Positions 1-9,283 of a stretch of DNA of 64,000 nucleotides are shown in pieces. This stretch comes from Promicromonospora sp. MEB111 (GTDB lineage: Bacteria; Actinomycetota; Actinomycetes; Actinomycetales; Cellulomonadaceae). The DNA is taken from contig NZ_JARVSD010000003.1 of assembly GCF_030209445.1 (NCBI RefSeq), forward strand, positions 248,001 through 312,000. Direction: 5' to 3'. The first letter of the stretch is position 1. Every line of letters begins with the position of its first letter. The translations under genes and the position numbers were made by a program. The notes under the pieces are model-generated. The model saw nothing but the letters and a program-made list of their open reading frames with translations, did not search any database and had not been told where the DNA came from.

Positions 1-1
1 G

Positions 2-262
2 CACAACTACCGGACGTCGGGATCGGGCCCGCGCCTGCGGTCAGGGATGTGCCTCGCCATCGAGCCGATGATCAGCCGTGGCGGCGGCGAGACCCAGGTG
101 CTCGCGGACGACTGGACGGTGGTCACCACCGACGGCTCGCGGGCGGCGCACTGGGAGCACTCGACGGCCATCACGGAGGACGGCATCGTCGTCCTGACGG
201 CGGTCGACGGGGGAGCCGAGCGCCTCGCCGACTTCGGGGTGCGGCCGGTAGCGCTCGCCTAG
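2..262 (+). CDS. map: Methionine aminopeptidase, C-terminal fragment (window edge)
   Basis: The frame is open from the left edge and ends at 262, so only about 86 residues are present. MetAP removes the initiator methionine from nascent proteins using two metal ions. The visible part carries the family's C-terminal landmarks: a GPRLRSGMCLAIEPM segment, whose Glu is a metal ligand in the family, and a later WEHSTAITEDGIVVLT stretch with the second conserved Glu region. Its position just upstream of infA is the standard actinobacterial arrangement (secY-adk-map-infA). The N-terminal metal ligands lie outside the window. The identification rests on motif recognition by eye. Confidence 0.9.
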   Translation, partial: HNYRTSGSGPRLRSGMCLAIEPMISRGGGETQVLADDWTVVTTDGSRAAHWEHSTAITEDGIVVLTAVDGGAERLADFGVRPVALA

Positions 263-284
263 CCCCGAGGACTTTCACCCGGGG
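263..284 (+). terminator. Short hairpin after map
   Basis: CCCCG at 263-267 pairs with CGGGG at 280-284, and a T/A-rich stretch (TCTATTTA) follows. The stem is only 5 bp, so this is a weak terminator candidate. Confidence 0.3.
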
Positions 285-309
285 TCTATTTAAGGCAGGG
301 TCAGTTGGC

Positions 310-315
310 TACGAT
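310..315 (+). promoter_or_regulatory. -10 box of a leaderless promoter
   Basis: TACGAT is followed by exactly six bases and then the GTG at 322, the classic actinobacterial leaderless spacing. It supports the start chosen for the next gene. Confidence 0.55.
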
Positions 316-321
316 CGGCCT

Positions 322-735
322 GTGACCGATGAAGCGCACACCCTGCCCGACACCACCTACGCGGCGCCGGCGCACGCTGGGCCGGGGCGGACGCGCGGGC
401 CCTGGTACGTGCAGATCCTTCCGGCCGTCGGCCGCGGAGTGCGACGGTTCGGGCGCTGGCTCGCCGCCTGGGGCCGGCGCCTGGTGCCGAGCCCCTTCCT
501 GTGGGTCGGGATCGCGCTCGGTTTCGGCACCTCGCTCCTGGTGTGGGAGTCCGTCCTGCTGCTCGGCATCGTGCTGTGGCTGGCCGGCGTGTGGCTCTGG
601 GCGGCCCGCGGGCAGTCCGTGCTGGTCGCGCTCGGCCTGGGCATCGTGCTCGGATGGCTGCCGATGCTGTTCTTCTTCGTGGGCAGTCTGCCGCACACGA
701 TGATCGGTCTGCCCGGGGTCGAGTACGACCTCTGA
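322..735 (+). CDS. Small membrane protein of unknown function
   Basis: The product is 137 residues, starting at a GTG set by the -10 box six bases upstream. About 55 residues of soluble N-terminus (Pro/Ala/Gly-rich, then basic Arg/Trp-rich) precede three hydrophobic stretches: roughly residues 57-72, 75-92 and 96-120. The last contains MLFFF. The protein is therefore an inner-membrane protein with a cytoplasmic basic region. No enzymatic motif is visible and I do not recognise a named family. It lies between map and the infA promoter and reads as a single-gene unit, because a promoter for infA lies downstream of it. A longer in-frame ORF reaches further upstream but overlaps map and lacks a plausible start. 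Confidence 0.75.
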   Translation: MTDEAHTLPDTTYAAPAHAGPGRTRGPWYVQILPAVGRGVRRFGRWLAAWGRRLVPSPFLWVGIALGFGTSLLVWESVLLLGIVLWLAGVWLWAARGQSVLVALGLGIVLGWLPMLFFFVGSLPHTMIGLPGVEYDL

Positions 736-791
736 GCGGCCGCGCGTGGCGAGGCTCACGCGCCGGACGTGCGCCGTCGGCGGTCTTCGCT

Positions 792-819
792 TTGAATGGT
801 TTACGAACTGACGTAAGAT
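792..819 (+). promoter_or_regulatory. Promoter for the infA ribosomal-protein operon
   Basis: TTGAAT (792-797), 16 bases, TAAGAT (814-819): the best -35/-10 pair in this area. It leaves a 5' leader of about 205 bases before infA at 1031. The leader (about 826-1030) holds no gene that I can support. It is G+C-rich and could fold, but I see no known riboswitch or ribosomal-protein leader in it. Confidence 0.55.
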
Positions 820-1030
820 AGATCGCTGGGTGTAGTCCGTTCAACGCCTCCAGATCTTGAAAGGGTGCCGACGGCGCCTGCCGGTCCCCGCGCGAGCGGG
901 GCGCAGGCCGAGGCACACGAGGTAGGCGGTACGCGGACACACGCGACATCCACACCCGACTGTCGGCTTCGCAGGGTTCCCTGCGGTGCCGTGGGCGTGG
1001 AAGCAGTCACGACGAGAGTTAGCGGAGGAT

Positions 1031-1252
1031 ATGGCAAAGAAGGACGGTGTCATCGAGATCGAGGGCAGCGTGATCGAGGCTCTGCCGAACGCGATGTTCC
1101 GCGTCGAGCTGTCGAACGGTCACAAGGTTCTCGCGCACATCTCGGGAAAGATGCGTCAGCACTACATCCGGATCCTCCCCGAGGACCGCGTGGTGGTGGA
1201 GCTCAGCCCGTACGACCTGTCCCGCGGCCGGATCGTCTACCGCTACAAGTAG
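1031..1252 (+). CDS. infA: Translation initiation factor IF-1
   Basis: The 73-residue protein begins [14 protein letters not shown] and ends GRIVYRYK, the normal IF-1 length and boundaries. IF-1 is a single OB-fold protein that occupies the ribosomal A site during initiation, assisting IF-2 and IF-3. The ATG at 1031 is preceded by GCGGAGGAT, a good Shine-Dalgarno site. A longer frame starting at 986 adds a non-family N-terminus and is rejected. It is the first gene of the infA-rpmJ-rpsM-rpsK-rpoA-rplQ string and sits about 205 bases downstream of a recognisable promoter. Confidence 0.98.
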   Translation: MAKKDGVIEIEGSVIEALPNAMFRVELSNGHKVLAHISGKMRQHYIRILPEDRVVVELSPYDLSRGRIVYRYK

Positions 1253-1379
1253 TCAGTCCCCGATCCGGGGCTACGTCACCCGCGGCCTGGCCGAAGGCGA
1301 CGTCGCCGTACGATCGACCACCCACGACACTGCTGCGCGCGCACCGGGAGACCGGACGTTCGTGGCGGAGGAAAACCCG

Positions 1380-1493
1380 ATGAAGGTCAAGCCGAGCGTC
1401 AAGAAGATCTGTGACAAGTGCAAGGTGATTCGCCGACACGGTCGCGTCATGGTGATCTGCGACAACCTGCGCCACAAGCAGCGCCAGGGCTGA
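1380..1493 (+). CDS. rpmJ: 50S ribosomal protein L36
   Basis: This 37-residue protein ([16 protein letters not shown]..., ending KQRQG) is too short for most ORF filters. It binds 23S rRNA late in large-subunit assembly. It is the zinc-binding form: Cys11, Cys14, Cys27 and His32 are all present, as in the C+ type of L36, which in many actinobacteria has a zinc-free paralogue elsewhere in the genome. The ATG follows a GGAGGAAAACCCG ribosome-binding region. It sits in the conserved order between infA and rpsM, with a gap of about 180 bases on the rpsM side. Confidence 0.97.
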   Translation: MKVKPSVKKICDKCKVIRRHGRVMVICDNLRHKQRQG

Positions 1494-1676
1494 TCGCCCT
1501 CCGGGCACATGCCCGGGCCGGTGGCTGAGGCCACCACCAGCGCACCACCTCGAACCAGCCCCGCGGGCAACCGCACAGGGCAGGGGAACCCTCGGTCCGG
1601 AGGCCGGGGCCCGCGAAGACTCGCGGGATGGCGGTGCGGCAGACCTCCGACGAGCAGTACAGGAGCCGGAAGGCAC

Positions 1677-2051
<375 letters not shown>

Positions 2052-2126
2052 TAGCAGTCCGTGGAGCGGTCGGCTCACCGAGCTGAGACCGCCCCGGTCC
2101 GATCAGACCAGGAGATTACAGAACAG

Positions 2127-2531
2127 ATGCCTCCCAAGACTCGCGCCGCCGCCGGCCGCAAGCCGCGCCGCAAGGACAAGAAGAACGTCCCGCTCGGCCA
2201 GGCGCACATCAAGTCCACCTTCAACAACACGATCATCTCGATCACCGACCCGTCCGGTGCCGTGGTGTCGTGGGCCTCTGCCGGCCACGTCGGCTTCAAG
2301 GGCTCCCGCAAGTCCACCCCGTACGCCGCGCAGATGGCCGCCGAGTCGGCCGCTCGCCGCGCGCAGGAGCACGGCGTCAAGAAGGTCGACGTCTTCGTGA
2401 AGGGCCCGGGTTCCGGTCGAGAGACCGCCATCCGCTCGCTCCAGGCGACCGGCCTCGAGGTCGGCTCGATCCAGGACGTGACGCCCCAGGCGCACAACGG
2501 CTGCCGCCCCCCGAAGCGTCGCCGCGTCTGA
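2127..2531 (+). CDS. rpsK: 30S ribosomal protein S11
   Basis: The 134-residue product starts [20 protein letters not shown]. Its core includes [16 protein letters not shown] and the nearly invariant [13 protein letters not shown], and it ends PPKRRRV, all diagnostic of S11. The protein sits on the platform of the 30S subunit and binds the 3' major domain of 16S rRNA near the Shine-Dalgarno/anti-SD helix. A GGAG motif lies about 10 bases before the ATG. As in Streptomyces and related actinobacteria, rpsD does not follow it here. Instead a 182-base intergenic region with a very strong hairpin precedes rpoA. Confidence 0.98.
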   Translation: MPPKTRAAAGRKPRRKDKKNVPLGQAHIKSTFNNTIISITDPSGAVVSWASAGHVGFKGSRKSTPYAAQMAAESAARRAQEHGVKKVDVFVKGPGSGRETAIRSLQATGLEVGSIQDVTPQAHNGCRPPKRRRV

Positions 2532-2544
2532 TATCTGTTGCGCC

Positions 2545-2583
2545 CGGTTGCGGGCGCGGCCCTGGGGGCCGCGCCCGCAACCG
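2545..2583. terminator. 17-bp perfect hairpin between rpsK and rpoA
   Basis: Bases 2545-2561 (cggttgcgggcgcggcc) pair perfectly with 2567-2583 around a five-base loop. No T-run follows, so it may be a partial terminator/attenuator, an RNA processing site or a stability element separating rpsK from rpoA. Confidence 0.6.
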
Positions 2584-2713
2584 GATCGCGACATCGGCTC
2601 ACCTCACGAGGTGAGCACCCCGCCCGGACGGTGACAGAGATCCGCCCGGGCTGCGAGAGATCGCAAGGCCGTGATGCGTCATATAGCGGACGCACACTGA
2701 AAGGACACCCACA

Positions 2714-3730
2714 GTGCTCATCGCACAGCGCCCCACGCTGACCGAAGAGGTCATCTCGGAGAGCCGTTCCCGCTTCTCCATCGAGCCGCTCGAGCCTGGC
2801 TTCGGCTACACGCTCGGCAACTCGATGCGTCGCACCCTGCTGTCGTCCATCCCGGGCGCGGCCGTCACGTCCATCCGTATCGACAACGTGCTGCACGAGT
2901 TCAGCACCGTGTCGGGCGTGAAGGAGGACGTCACCGAGATCATCCTCAACATCAAGAACCTCGTCGTCTCCTCGGAGAACGACGAGCCCGTCGTGATGTA
3001 CCTGCGCAAGCAGGGCGCCGGCACCGTGACCGCCGCGGACATCGTTCCGCCGGCGGGGGTCGAGGTGCACAACCCCGACCTGCACATCGCCACCCTGAAC
3101 GACAAGGGCAAGCTCGAGATCGAGCTGACCGTCGAGCGGGGCCGTGGGTACGTGTCCGCCGCGCAGAACAAGCAGTTCGACGCGGAGATCGGGCGCATCC
3201 CGGTCGACTCGATCTACTCGCCGGTCCTCAAGGTCACGTACAAGGTCGAGGCCACCCGAGTCGAGCAGCGCACCGACTTCGACAAGCTCATCGTCGACGT
3301 CGAGACCAAGCAGGCGATCACGCCTCGCGACGCGCTCGCCTCGGCCGGCAAGACCCTGGTCGAGCTGTTCGGCCTGGCACGTGAGCTGAACGTCGAGGCC
3401 GAGGGCATCGAGATCGGCCCGTCGCCGACGGACACCGCGCTGGCCGCGGACCTGGCACTGCCGATCGAGGAGCTCAACCTCACCATCCGTTCGTACAACT
3501 GCCTCAAGCGCGAGGGCATCCACCAGGTGGGCGAGCTCGTGGCCCGCAGCGAGGCGGACCTGCTCGACATCCGCAACTTCGGTGCCAAGTCGATCACCGA
3601 GGTCAAGGAGAAGCTGGCCGAGCTCGGCCTCAGCCTCAAGGACTCGCCGCTGGACTTCGATCCGGCCGGCGCCTCGTACTTCGAGGGTGGCGACTCCGCG
3701 GCCTACAGCAGCGACGAGCAGTCGTACTGA
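2714..3730 (+). CDS. rpoA: RNA polymerase alpha subunit
   Basis: The 338-residue product, starting at GTG 2714, begins [20 protein letters not shown]. The N-terminal dimerisation domain (about 1-230) contains [21 protein letters not shown], the site that nucleates polymerase assembly. The C-terminal domain (about 255-320) contains [17 protein letters not shown] and the [19 protein letters not shown] segment that binds UP-element DNA and activators. The last 20 residues are acidic and Ser/Tyr-rich. An upstream AAAGGACACCC provides a ribosome-binding site. It lies between rpsK and rplQ in the normal order. Confidence 0.98.
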   Translation: MLIAQRPTLTEEVISESRSRFSIEPLEPGFGYTLGNSMRRTLLSSIPGAAVTSIRIDNVLHEFSTVSGVKEDVTEIILNIKNLVVSSENDEPVVMYLRKQGAGTVTAADIVPPAGVEVHNPDLHIATLNDKGKLEIELTVERGRGYVSAAQNKQFDAEIGRIPVDSIYSPVLKVTYKVEATRVEQRTDFDKLIVDVETKQAITPRDALASAGKTLVELFGLARELNVEAEGIEIGPSPTDTALAADLALPIEELNLTIRSYNCLKREGIHQVGELVARSEADLLDIRNFGAKSITEVKEKLAELGLSLKDSPLDFDPAGASYFEGGDSAAYSSDEQSY

Positions 3731-3788
3731 CGTCCCGTGCCCGGCCTAGGCCGAGCACGCGGAACCACATTCAAGGAGACAAGCAACA

Positions 3789-4310
3789 ATGCCTACCCCC
3801 ACCAAGGGCGCACGGCTCGGCGGTAGCCCGGCTCACGAGCGTCTGATCCTCGCGAACCTGTCGACCTCGCTCTTCGAGCACGGCCGCATCACGACTACCG
3901 AGACCAAGGCCAAGCGCCTGCGTCCGCTGGCCGAGCGTCTGATCACGTTCGCGAAGAAGGGCGACCTGTCCGCCCGCCGCCGCGTGCTCACGGTCGTCCG
4001 CGACAAGGGCGTGGTCCACACGCTGTTCACCGAGATCGCCCCGGCCATGGCCGAGCGCAACGGTGGCTACACGCGCATCACCAAGATCGGCACCCGCAAG
4101 GGCGACAACGCGCCGATGGCGGTCATCGAGCTCATCACCGAGCCCGTGAGCCCCAAGCAGGCCGTCGTCAAGGAGGCCACCAAGGCCGCCGAGAAGGCTG
4201 CTCCGGTCGAGGACGCTCCCCTGGAGGAGACCCCCGCCGAGGACGTCAAGGACGCCCCCGTCGAGGACGCTCCCGCCGAGGAGACCACGGAGGACAAGAA
4301 GGAGGCCTGA
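3789..4310 (+). CDS. rplQ: 50S ribosomal protein L17 with long acidic tail
   Basis: The first 120 residues are a standard L17 ([24 protein letters not shown]..., with [16 protein letters not shown]), a protein at the 50S surface near the polypeptide exit tunnel. Total length is 173 residues. The extra C-terminal part, about 50 residues, is an Ala/Glu/Pro/Asp repeat ([26 protein letters not shown]). Such acidic tails occur on L17 of several actinobacteria. They are presumably disordered and their role is unknown. It is the last gene of the operon and is followed by a strong terminator. Confidence 0.97.
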   Translation: MPTPTKGARLGGSPAHERLILANLSTSLFEHGRITTTETKAKRLRPLAERLITFAKKGDLSARRRVLTVVRDKGVVHTLFTEIAPAMAERNGGYTRITKIGTRKGDNAPMAVIELITEPVSPKQAVVKEATKAAEKAAPVEDAPLEETPAEDVKDAPVEDAPAEETTEDKKEA

Positions 4311-4328
4311 GCCCCTTTCTTTCCTGCA

Positions 4329-4372
4329 CGACGCCGGCCGCACCTTCCTGACGGAGGGTGCGGCCGGCGTCG
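4329..4372. terminator. Bidirectional terminator between rplQ and the ROK kinase gene
   Basis: A 20-bp, nearly perfect stem (left arm from 4329, right arm to 4372, one G-T pair) closes a TGAC loop at 4349-4352. It lies between two convergent genes, 18 bases past the rplQ stop and 12 bases before the end of the ROK gene. Confidence 0.85.
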
Positions 4373-4384
4373 TCGTCCGAGGTG

Positions 4385-5143
4385 TCAGGACGGCGGGAGG
4401 TCCCAGGCCCGGGCGCCGCCCACGAGCGCGGCCGAGTTGGGGACGATGACGACGTCGTCGCCCAGGCGGGCCAGCGCCGACGGCGTGATGCAGCGTGCGT
4501 TGCCGCCCCCGATGTAGAGCCGGTCCCAGTGGAAGACCGGCCGCAGGCCGTCGACGACGGTGACCACGCGCCGCGACCACAGCCCGTCCCCGAGCCGGCG
4601 TCGTTCGGGCTCGCCGATGTACTGGTCGTACGTGAGGCTGCGACGCACGGGGGCGTGCGACCACTCCAGGTGCGGTGCGATCCGCCCGCCGTGGAACATC
4701 GCCGTCCCGAGGCCCGTGCCGAGCGTGATGACCAGCTCCAGGCCCGACGCCGCGACCACGCCCGCGCCGTGCACCTCGGCGTCGTTCAGGACGAGCGCGG
4801 GCAGCCCCAGGCGTGCCGCGACCGCCGCCTGCATGTCGAAGCTGCTCCACGCGTCCAGGAGCGCGGGCACCACCCGGGACCGCGGCCCCGACCGGGTGAT
4901 GTAGTGCGGCGTGTGCACCACCACGCCGCTGCGGATCATGCCCGGCATGCCGACCGTGACCCGTGCGGCGGCGGGGAGGTCCGTGGCGATCTTGGCGATC
5001 GTGTCGACGAGCAGCTCGGGCGGGAGCGGGTAGGGCGTCGGTACCCGGACGGGTGTCGCGTGCGCGGTCCCGGACGTGTCGAGGACGGCCGCCTTGATCC
5101 CGCCGCCGCCACAGTCGACCGCCAGCGTGAGGGTGTCTGCCAT
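4385..5143 (-). CDS. ROK-family sugar kinase, polyphosphate-glucokinase-like
   Basis: The 252-residue cytoplasmic protein has the ROK/actin-ATPase signatures: phosphate 1 loop VDCGGGGIKAAVLD at the N-terminus, LNDAEVHG carrying the catalytic Asp, and the phosphate 2 loop ITLGTGLGTAMF. The zinc-binding CxCGxxGC motif of ROK repressors is absent, and there is no helix-turn-helix. A kinase is therefore more likely than a regulator. The lack of zinc motif and the small size resemble polyphosphate glucokinases, but the usual DIGGTGIK loop is altered to DCGGGGIK, so the substrate is uncertain. The start is set by TACAGT-N6-ATG (leaderless). It is convergent with rplQ and divergent from truA. Confidence 0.75.
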   Translation of the reverse strand: MADTLTLAVDCGGGGIKAAVLDTSGTAHATPVRVPTPYPLPPELLVDTIAKIATDLPAAARVTVGMPGMIRSGVVVHTPHYITRSGPRSRVVPALLDAWSSFDMQAAVAARLGLPALVLNDAEVHGAGVVAASGLELVITLGTGLGTAMFHGGRIAPHLEWSHAPVRRSLTYDQYIGEPERRRLGDGLWSRRVVTVVDGLRPVFHWDRLYIGGGNARCITPSALARLGDDVVIVPNSAALVGGARAWDLPPS

Positions 5144-5149
5144 GACGTC

Positions 5150-5155
5150 ACTGTA
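5150..5155 (-). promoter_or_regulatory. -10 box of the ROK kinase gene (leaderless)
   Basis: On the minus strand TACAGT is followed by six bases and the ATG at 5143. Confidence 0.5.
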
Positions 5156-5182
5156 CGAACCCCGGTGGGGGGATCGGGGAAG

Positions 5183-6094
5183 ATGGCTGTCGTGAACGAC
5201 TTCATCCGGGTCCGGCTCGACCTCGCCTACGAGGGCACCGACTTCGCGGGCTGGGCCCGTCAGCCGGCCCTGCGCACCGTCGAGGGCACGCTGGAGGACG
5301 GGCTCGCGCAGGTGCTGCGGAGCGCGCAGCGCGGCCTGCCGGCGCCCCGGCTGACGGTCGCCGGCCGCACGGACTCCGGCGTGCACGCCCGGGGCCAGGT
5401 GGCGCACGTCGACGTCGACGGCGACGGCTGGGCCGCGCTGCCGGGCCGCTCCGACCGCGCGCCGGGCGACGCGCTGGTGACCCGGCTCGGCGGCGTGCTC
5501 CCCGGGGACCTCGTGGTGCGCCGGGCCGCGCCCGCGCCCGCGGGCTTCGACGCACGCTTCTCCGCGCTGCGCCGCCGCTACACCTACCGGATCGCCGACG
5601 ACGTCGCGCTGCGCGACCCCCTGCGCCGCCGGCACGTCCTGTGGAACCGCAAGCCGCTGGACGTCGGGGCGATGGACGCCGCCGTGCGCCCGCTGACCGG
5701 GGTGCGCGACTTCGCCGCGTACTGCAAGCCCCGGCCCGGCGCCACGACCATCCGGGAGCTGCAGAGCATCGCCTGGGAACGGCCCGCGGAGGGGCCGGAC
5801 GCCGGGCTCGTGGTGGGGCACGTCGTCGCCGACGCGTTCTGCCACAACATGGTGCGCGCGCTCGTCGGCGCGTCGATCGCGGTCGGGGAGGGGCGGCGGG
5901 ACCCGAGCTGGCCGGCCGTGCTCCTGGCGAGCCGGCGCCGGGACGCGGGCGTCTTCGTCGTGCCGCCGGAGGGGCTGTGCCTGGAGGAGGTCACGTTCCC
6001 GCCGGACGCCGAGCTCGCGGCCCGCGCCGACGCCATCCGGGCCAAGCGGATGGACGAGGACGTCTGGGACGAGCCGGCGCCGGCGACGAGCTAG
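5183..6094 (+). CDS. truA: tRNA pseudouridine(38-40) synthase
   Basis: TruA isomerises uridines 38-40 in the tRNA anticodon arm. The 303-residue product contains the catalytic motif AGRTDSGVHARGQ with Asp64, the RRRYTYRI segment and the C-terminal FCHNMVRALVG motif of the family. The start may be ATG 5183 (preceded by GGGGGGATC) or GTG 5192, three codons later; I use 5183. The gene is the usual neighbour of rplQ in actinobacteria, though here a divergent ROK gene is interposed. The last 20 residues form an Arg/Asp/Glu-rich tail outside the core fold. Confidence 0.95.
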   Translation: MAVVNDFIRVRLDLAYEGTDFAGWARQPALRTVEGTLEDGLAQVLRSAQRGLPAPRLTVAGRTDSGVHARGQVAHVDVDGDGWAALPGRSDRAPGDALVTRLGGVLPGDLVVRRAAPAPAGFDARFSALRRRYTYRIADDVALRDPLRRRHVLWNRKPLDVGAMDAAVRPLTGVRDFAAYCKPRPGATTIRELQSIAWERPAEGPDAGLVVGHVVADAFCHNMVRALVGASIAVGEGRRDPSWPAVLLASRRRDAGVFVVPPEGLCLEEVTFPPDAELAARADAIRAKRMDEDVWDEPAPATS

Positions 6095-6520
6095 CTAGGG
6101 TTCCTCGACCCAGTGGACCGCGGCCTCCTCGGCGCTCGCACCCGCGCCGTCGATGCCCGCGTCGGTGCCGTAGAGGTCGTTCTCGCGGTTGCCGTCCTCG
6201 GCCGCGTAGCTGCCGGGGTCCGCGTCGGGGTCGGAGACGAGCCGGCCCGCGCGTGACGTGTCGGCGCGGTCCAGCGGGTCGTCCTGCCAGACGTCCGGCT
6301 CCTCCTCGCTGAGCCGCTGGTCCATCGTCTCGCCCTGGCGCTCCTCCCACGAGGTCTCGCCCCAGTGGTTCGAGCGCGGGCGGTCGGGCGGGGAGTACCC
6401 CTCGTCGAGGAAGTCCTTCGGACCCCGGCTGTACAGGGTGTCCTCGGTCGGGAGCTGGTCGGTGTCGCCCTCGGCGATACCGTCCGGTCCTGGCATGGTG
6501 GCGGGTGTTTCCTCGGTCAT
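6095..6520 (-). CDS. DUF5709-like acidic hypothetical protein
   Basis: The 141-residue protein is strongly acidic, with many Asp/Glu/Gly and few hydrophobic residues, and no membrane segment or signal peptide. The central part (DTLYSRGPKDFLDEGYSPPDRP, then ETSWEERQGETMDQRLSEEEPDVW) matches my memory of the actinobacterial DUF5709 family, which has no known function. The ATG at 6520 has an AGGACC ribosome-binding site and is preferred to an upstream frame extension. Its stop codon abuts the truA stop (6094/6095), so the two genes converge with no gap. Confidence 0.7.
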   Translation of the reverse strand: MTEETPATMPGPDGIAEGDTDQLPTEDTLYSRGPKDFLDEGYSPPDRPRSNHWGETSWEERQGETMDQRLSEEEPDVWQDDPLDRADTSRAGRLVSDPDADPGSYAAEDGNRENDLYGTDAGIDGAGASAEEAAVHWVEEP

Positions 6521-6625
6521 GGTCCTACCGTGACACCAGATCGGCGCGGACGCCATAGTGCCGGGGCCCGAGTACGGACGTGGCGAACCTCATGCCCGCG
6601 AACGGCTCCGGGGGCCGCCTACGCT

Positions 6626-6655
6626 TTGACCCCCGGGGAAACTGCCGGGTACTCT
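6626..6655 (+). promoter_or_regulatory. Promoter for rplM-rpsI
   Basis: TTGACC (6626-6631), 18 bases, TACTCT (6650-6655). This predicts a leader of about 155 bases before rplM. Nothing else is seen between 6521 and 6816. Confidence 0.6.
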
Positions 6656-6816
6656 AATGAGTCGTTGTGCTTTGTCACGACGTCCTGCGTCAGCACCGAG
6701 CCCACTCGAGTGCGGACGACCGGCCCGGACGTCATTCTGACCCCCGCGCACAACGACCTGACTCATCGGGCGCCGCTTCTCGCCCGACGACACCGCAAAC
6801 GAAAAGGTTACGAACC

Positions 6817-7266
6817 GTGCGTACGTACACCCCCAAGCCCGGCGACGTCCAGCGCGACTGGTACGTCGTCGACGCGACCGACGTCGTCCTGGGCCGCCTG
6901 GCAAGCCAGGTCGCAACCCTGCTGCGCGGGAAGCACAAGCCGACCTTCGCTCCGCACGTCGACGGTGGTGACTTCGTCATCATCATCAACGCCGACAAGG
7001 TCGCGCTGAGCGGCAACAAGCGCGAGACCAAGCTGGCTTACCGCCACTCGGGTTACCCGGGCGGTCTCACGGCCACCCCGTACGGCGAGCTCCTGGACAC
7101 CAAGCCGGAGCGCGCCATCGAGAAGGCCGTGCGCGGCATGATCCCCAAGACCTCGCTCGGTCGGACGCAGATGACCCACCTGAAGGTCTACGCAGGCTCT
7201 GAGCACCCGCACACGGCGCAGCAGGCCAAGCCGTTCGAGATCACCCAGGTTTCGCAGCAGGCCTGA
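6817..7266 (+). CDS. rplM: 50S ribosomal protein L13
   Basis: The 149-residue product starts at GTG 6817 ([20 protein letters not shown]). It contains [18 protein letters not shown] and the signature HSGYPGGL near residue 75, plus the [13 protein letters not shown] segment. L13 is an early 23S rRNA-binding assembly protein. The start is placed where the protein matches the family; a 50-codon upstream extension has no support, and GAAAAGG lies 10 bases upstream. It is co-transcribed with rpsI 43 bases downstream, from the promoter at 6626. Confidence 0.97.
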   Translation: MRTYTPKPGDVQRDWYVVDATDVVLGRLASQVATLLRGKHKPTFAPHVDGGDFVIIINADKVALSGNKRETKLAYRHSGYPGGLTATPYGELLDTKPERAIEKAVRGMIPKTSLGRTQMTHLKVYAGSEHPHTAQQAKPFEITQVSQQA

Positions 7267-7309
7267 GGCCGCTGCCGGATCGCAACGCGAAGGACGCGAG
7301 GACATCACA

Positions 7310-7795
7310 GTGGCCGAGACCACCGTCGAATTCGAGCAGGGCGCCGAGGCGCCCAGCAACTACACCACCGAGACTGCTGCGCCGGCAACGCGCGGTTCGT
7401 CCATCACCGCCCCGGGCCAGGCCCTCGGGCGCCGCAAGGAGGCCGTGGCGCGCGTGCGCCTCGTCCCCGGCACCGGCACCTGGAAGATCAACGGCCGCAC
7501 CCTCGAGGACTACTTCCCGAACAAGGTGCACCAGCAGCTGGTCAACTCGCCGCTGAACCTGGTCGAGGTCGAGGGCCGCTTCGACGTCATCGCCCGTATC
7601 ACGGGTGGCGGCACGTCGGGTCAGGCCGGCGCGCTGCGCCTGGGCATCGCCCGTGCGCTGAACGCCATCGACGAGGAGTCCAACCGCGCCGAGCTCAAGA
7701 AGGCCGGCTTCCTCACGCGTGACGACCGCAAGGTCGAGCGCAAGAAGGCCGGTCTCAAGAAGGCCCGCAAGGCTCCGCAGTACTCGAAGCGCTGA
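7310..7795 (+). CDS. rpsI: 30S ribosomal protein S9
   Basis: The 161-residue product, starting at GTG 7310, has a 35-residue actinobacterial N-terminal extension rich in Glu/Thr/Ala. The S9 core follows: [38 protein letters not shown], and the terminal [11 protein letters not shown]. The last Lys-Arg of this tail contacts the P-site tRNA in the family. It is paired with rplM as in all bacteria and followed within 20 bases by a strong terminator. Confidence 0.97.
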   Translation: MAETTVEFEQGAEAPSNYTTETAAPATRGSSITAPGQALGRRKEAVARVRLVPGTGTWKINGRTLEDYFPNKVHQQLVNSPLNLVEVEGRFDVIARITGGGTSGQAGALRLGIARALNAIDEESNRAELKKAGFLTRDDRKVERKKAGLKKARKAPQYSKR

Positions 7796-7811
7796 TCAGA
7801 GCGCTTGGCCG

Positions 7812-7855
7812 GGTGGCCCCGCCGAACAGTGTCGACACTGTTCAGCGGGGCCACC
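7812..7855. terminator. Terminator after rpsI
   Basis: The 11-bp arms 7812-7822 and 7845-7855 (ggtggccccgc/gcggggccacc) continue, after one mismatch, into a further 7 bp around a GTCGAC loop. This is a near-perfect 44-base inverted repeat separating rpsI from glmM. Confidence 0.85.
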
Positions 7856-7918
7856 TGCATTTCCGGCGCAGGCCGGGCCCCACTACGGTGGGATCGGAAC
7901 GAGCTGAGGAGAATGTGC

Positions 7919-9283
7919 ATGGGCAGGCTGTTCGGCACCGACGGAGTTCGGGGCCTCGCCAACAAGGACATCACCGCGGAGCTGGCGCTGGAGCTGGGCG
8001 CCGCGGCGGCCAGGGTCCTGACCGCGCAGGGTGAGCTGCTGGGCCCGCGTCCGCGGGCCGTCGTGGGGCGCGACACCCGGGCCTCCGGCGAGTTCCTCGC
8101 CGGCGCCGTCGCCGCGGGTCTCGCGTCCGCCGGCGTGGACGTGGTGATGCTCAACGTGCTGCCCACGCCCGCGCTGGCCTACCTGGTGACCGAGCTGGAG
8201 GCCGACCTGGGGGTCATGGTCTCCGCCTCGCACAACCCGATGCCGGACAACGGCATCAAGTTCTTCGCGCGCGGCGGGCTCAAGCTCGACGACGCCGTCG
8301 AGGACGCCATCCAGGCGACCCTCGGTGACGACTGGGAGCGCCCCACGGGCGCCGCCGTCGGGCGCATCCGTACGGACGGCCAGGCGGCCGCCGAGCGCTA
8401 CGTGCGGCACCTGACCGACAGCGTGGGCACCACGCCCGACCACCGGCCCCTCGAGGGGCTGCGCATCGCGCTGGACTGCGCGAACGGCGCGGCGAGCGAG
8501 GTCGGCCCGGAGGCGCTGCGCGCCGCGGGCGCCGACGTCGTGGTGATGAACGCCAGCCCCGACGGCCGGAACATCAACGAGAAGTGCGGCTCCACCCACC
8601 CGGAGCAGCTCCAGGCCGTCGTGGTGGCGTCCGAGGCGGACTTCGGCGTCGCGTTCGACGGCGACGCCGACCGCTGCCTCGCCGTCGACCACACCGGCGC
8701 GATCGTGGACGGCGACCAGATCCTCGGCATCCTCGCGACCGCCCTCAAGGAGGAGGGCCGGCTGCCCGGCGACACCCTCGTGGTGACCGTCATGAGCAAC
8801 CTCGGGCTCATCCTGGCGATGCGGGAGCGCGGGATCACCACCGTGCAGACCGCTGTCGGCGACCGGTACGTGCTGGAGGAGATGCGCGCCAAGGGCTACG
8901 GCCTGGGCGGCGAGCAGTCGGGCCACATCATCCTGGCCGACCACGCGACGACCGGCGACGGCGTGCTGTCGGCGCTGCACCTCGCGGCGCGGGTCAAGGC
9001 GTCGGGCAAGCGGCTCGCCGACCTCGCGGGGGAGATCGAGCGCCTGCCGCAGACGCTCGTGAACGTGCGCGGCGTGGACAAGTCGCGGGCCGGCACCGAC
9101 GAGGGCGTGCAGACCGCCGTGGCCGACGCGACCTCGCGGCTCGGCGACACCGGCCGTGTGCTGCTGCGCCAGTCCGGCACGGAGCCGCTGGTGCGCGTCA
9201 TGGTCGAGGCCCCCGCCCAGGACGAGGCGGACAAGGTCGCGGAGGATCTCGCCGCCGTGGTGCGGGAGCGGCTCGCGCTCTAG
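7919..9283 (+). CDS. glmM: Phosphoglucosamine mutase
   Basis: GlmM converts glucosamine-6-phosphate to glucosamine-1-phosphate for peptidoglycan precursor synthesis. The 454-residue protein begins [15 protein letters not shown] and has the phosphoserine loop VSASHNP (Ser104), the Mg-binding DGDADR (Asp247/249/251) and the sugar-binding GGEQSGHI. The C-terminal phosphate-binding [14 protein letters not shown] is also present. ATG 7919 is used because GAGGAG lies seven bases upstream; an ATG two codons earlier (7913) is possible. It works directly downstream of GlmS, encoded at 11375, so the two consecutive enzymes are near-neighbours. Confidence 0.97.
   Translation: MGRLFGTDGVRGLANKDITAELALELGAAAARVLTAQGELLGPRPRAVVGRDTRASGEFLAGAVAAGLASAGVDVVMLNVLPTPALAYLVTELEADLGVMVSASHNPMPDNGIKFFARGGLKLDDAVEDAIQATLGDDWERPTGAAVGRIRTDGQAAAERYVRHLTDSVGTTPDHRPLEGLRIALDCANGAASEVGPEALRAAGADVVVMNASPDGRNINEKCGSTHPEQLQAVVVASEADFGVAFDGDADRCLAVDHTGAIVDGDQILGILATALKEEGRLPGDTLVVTVMSNLGLILAMRERGITTVQTAVGDRYVLEEMRAKGYGLGGEQSGHIILADHATTGDGVLSALHLAARVKASGKRLADLAGEIERLPQTLVNVRGVDKSRAGTDEGVQTAVADATSRLGDTGRVLLRQSGTEPLVRVMVEAPAQDEADKVAEDLAAVVRERLAL

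Noticed and set aside
2075-3523. 482-codon minus-strand frame opposite rpsK and rpoA
   Set aside because: It is antisense to two unquestionable genes and rich in Arg/Gly/Ala/Asp as expected of a G+C-driven shadow frame.
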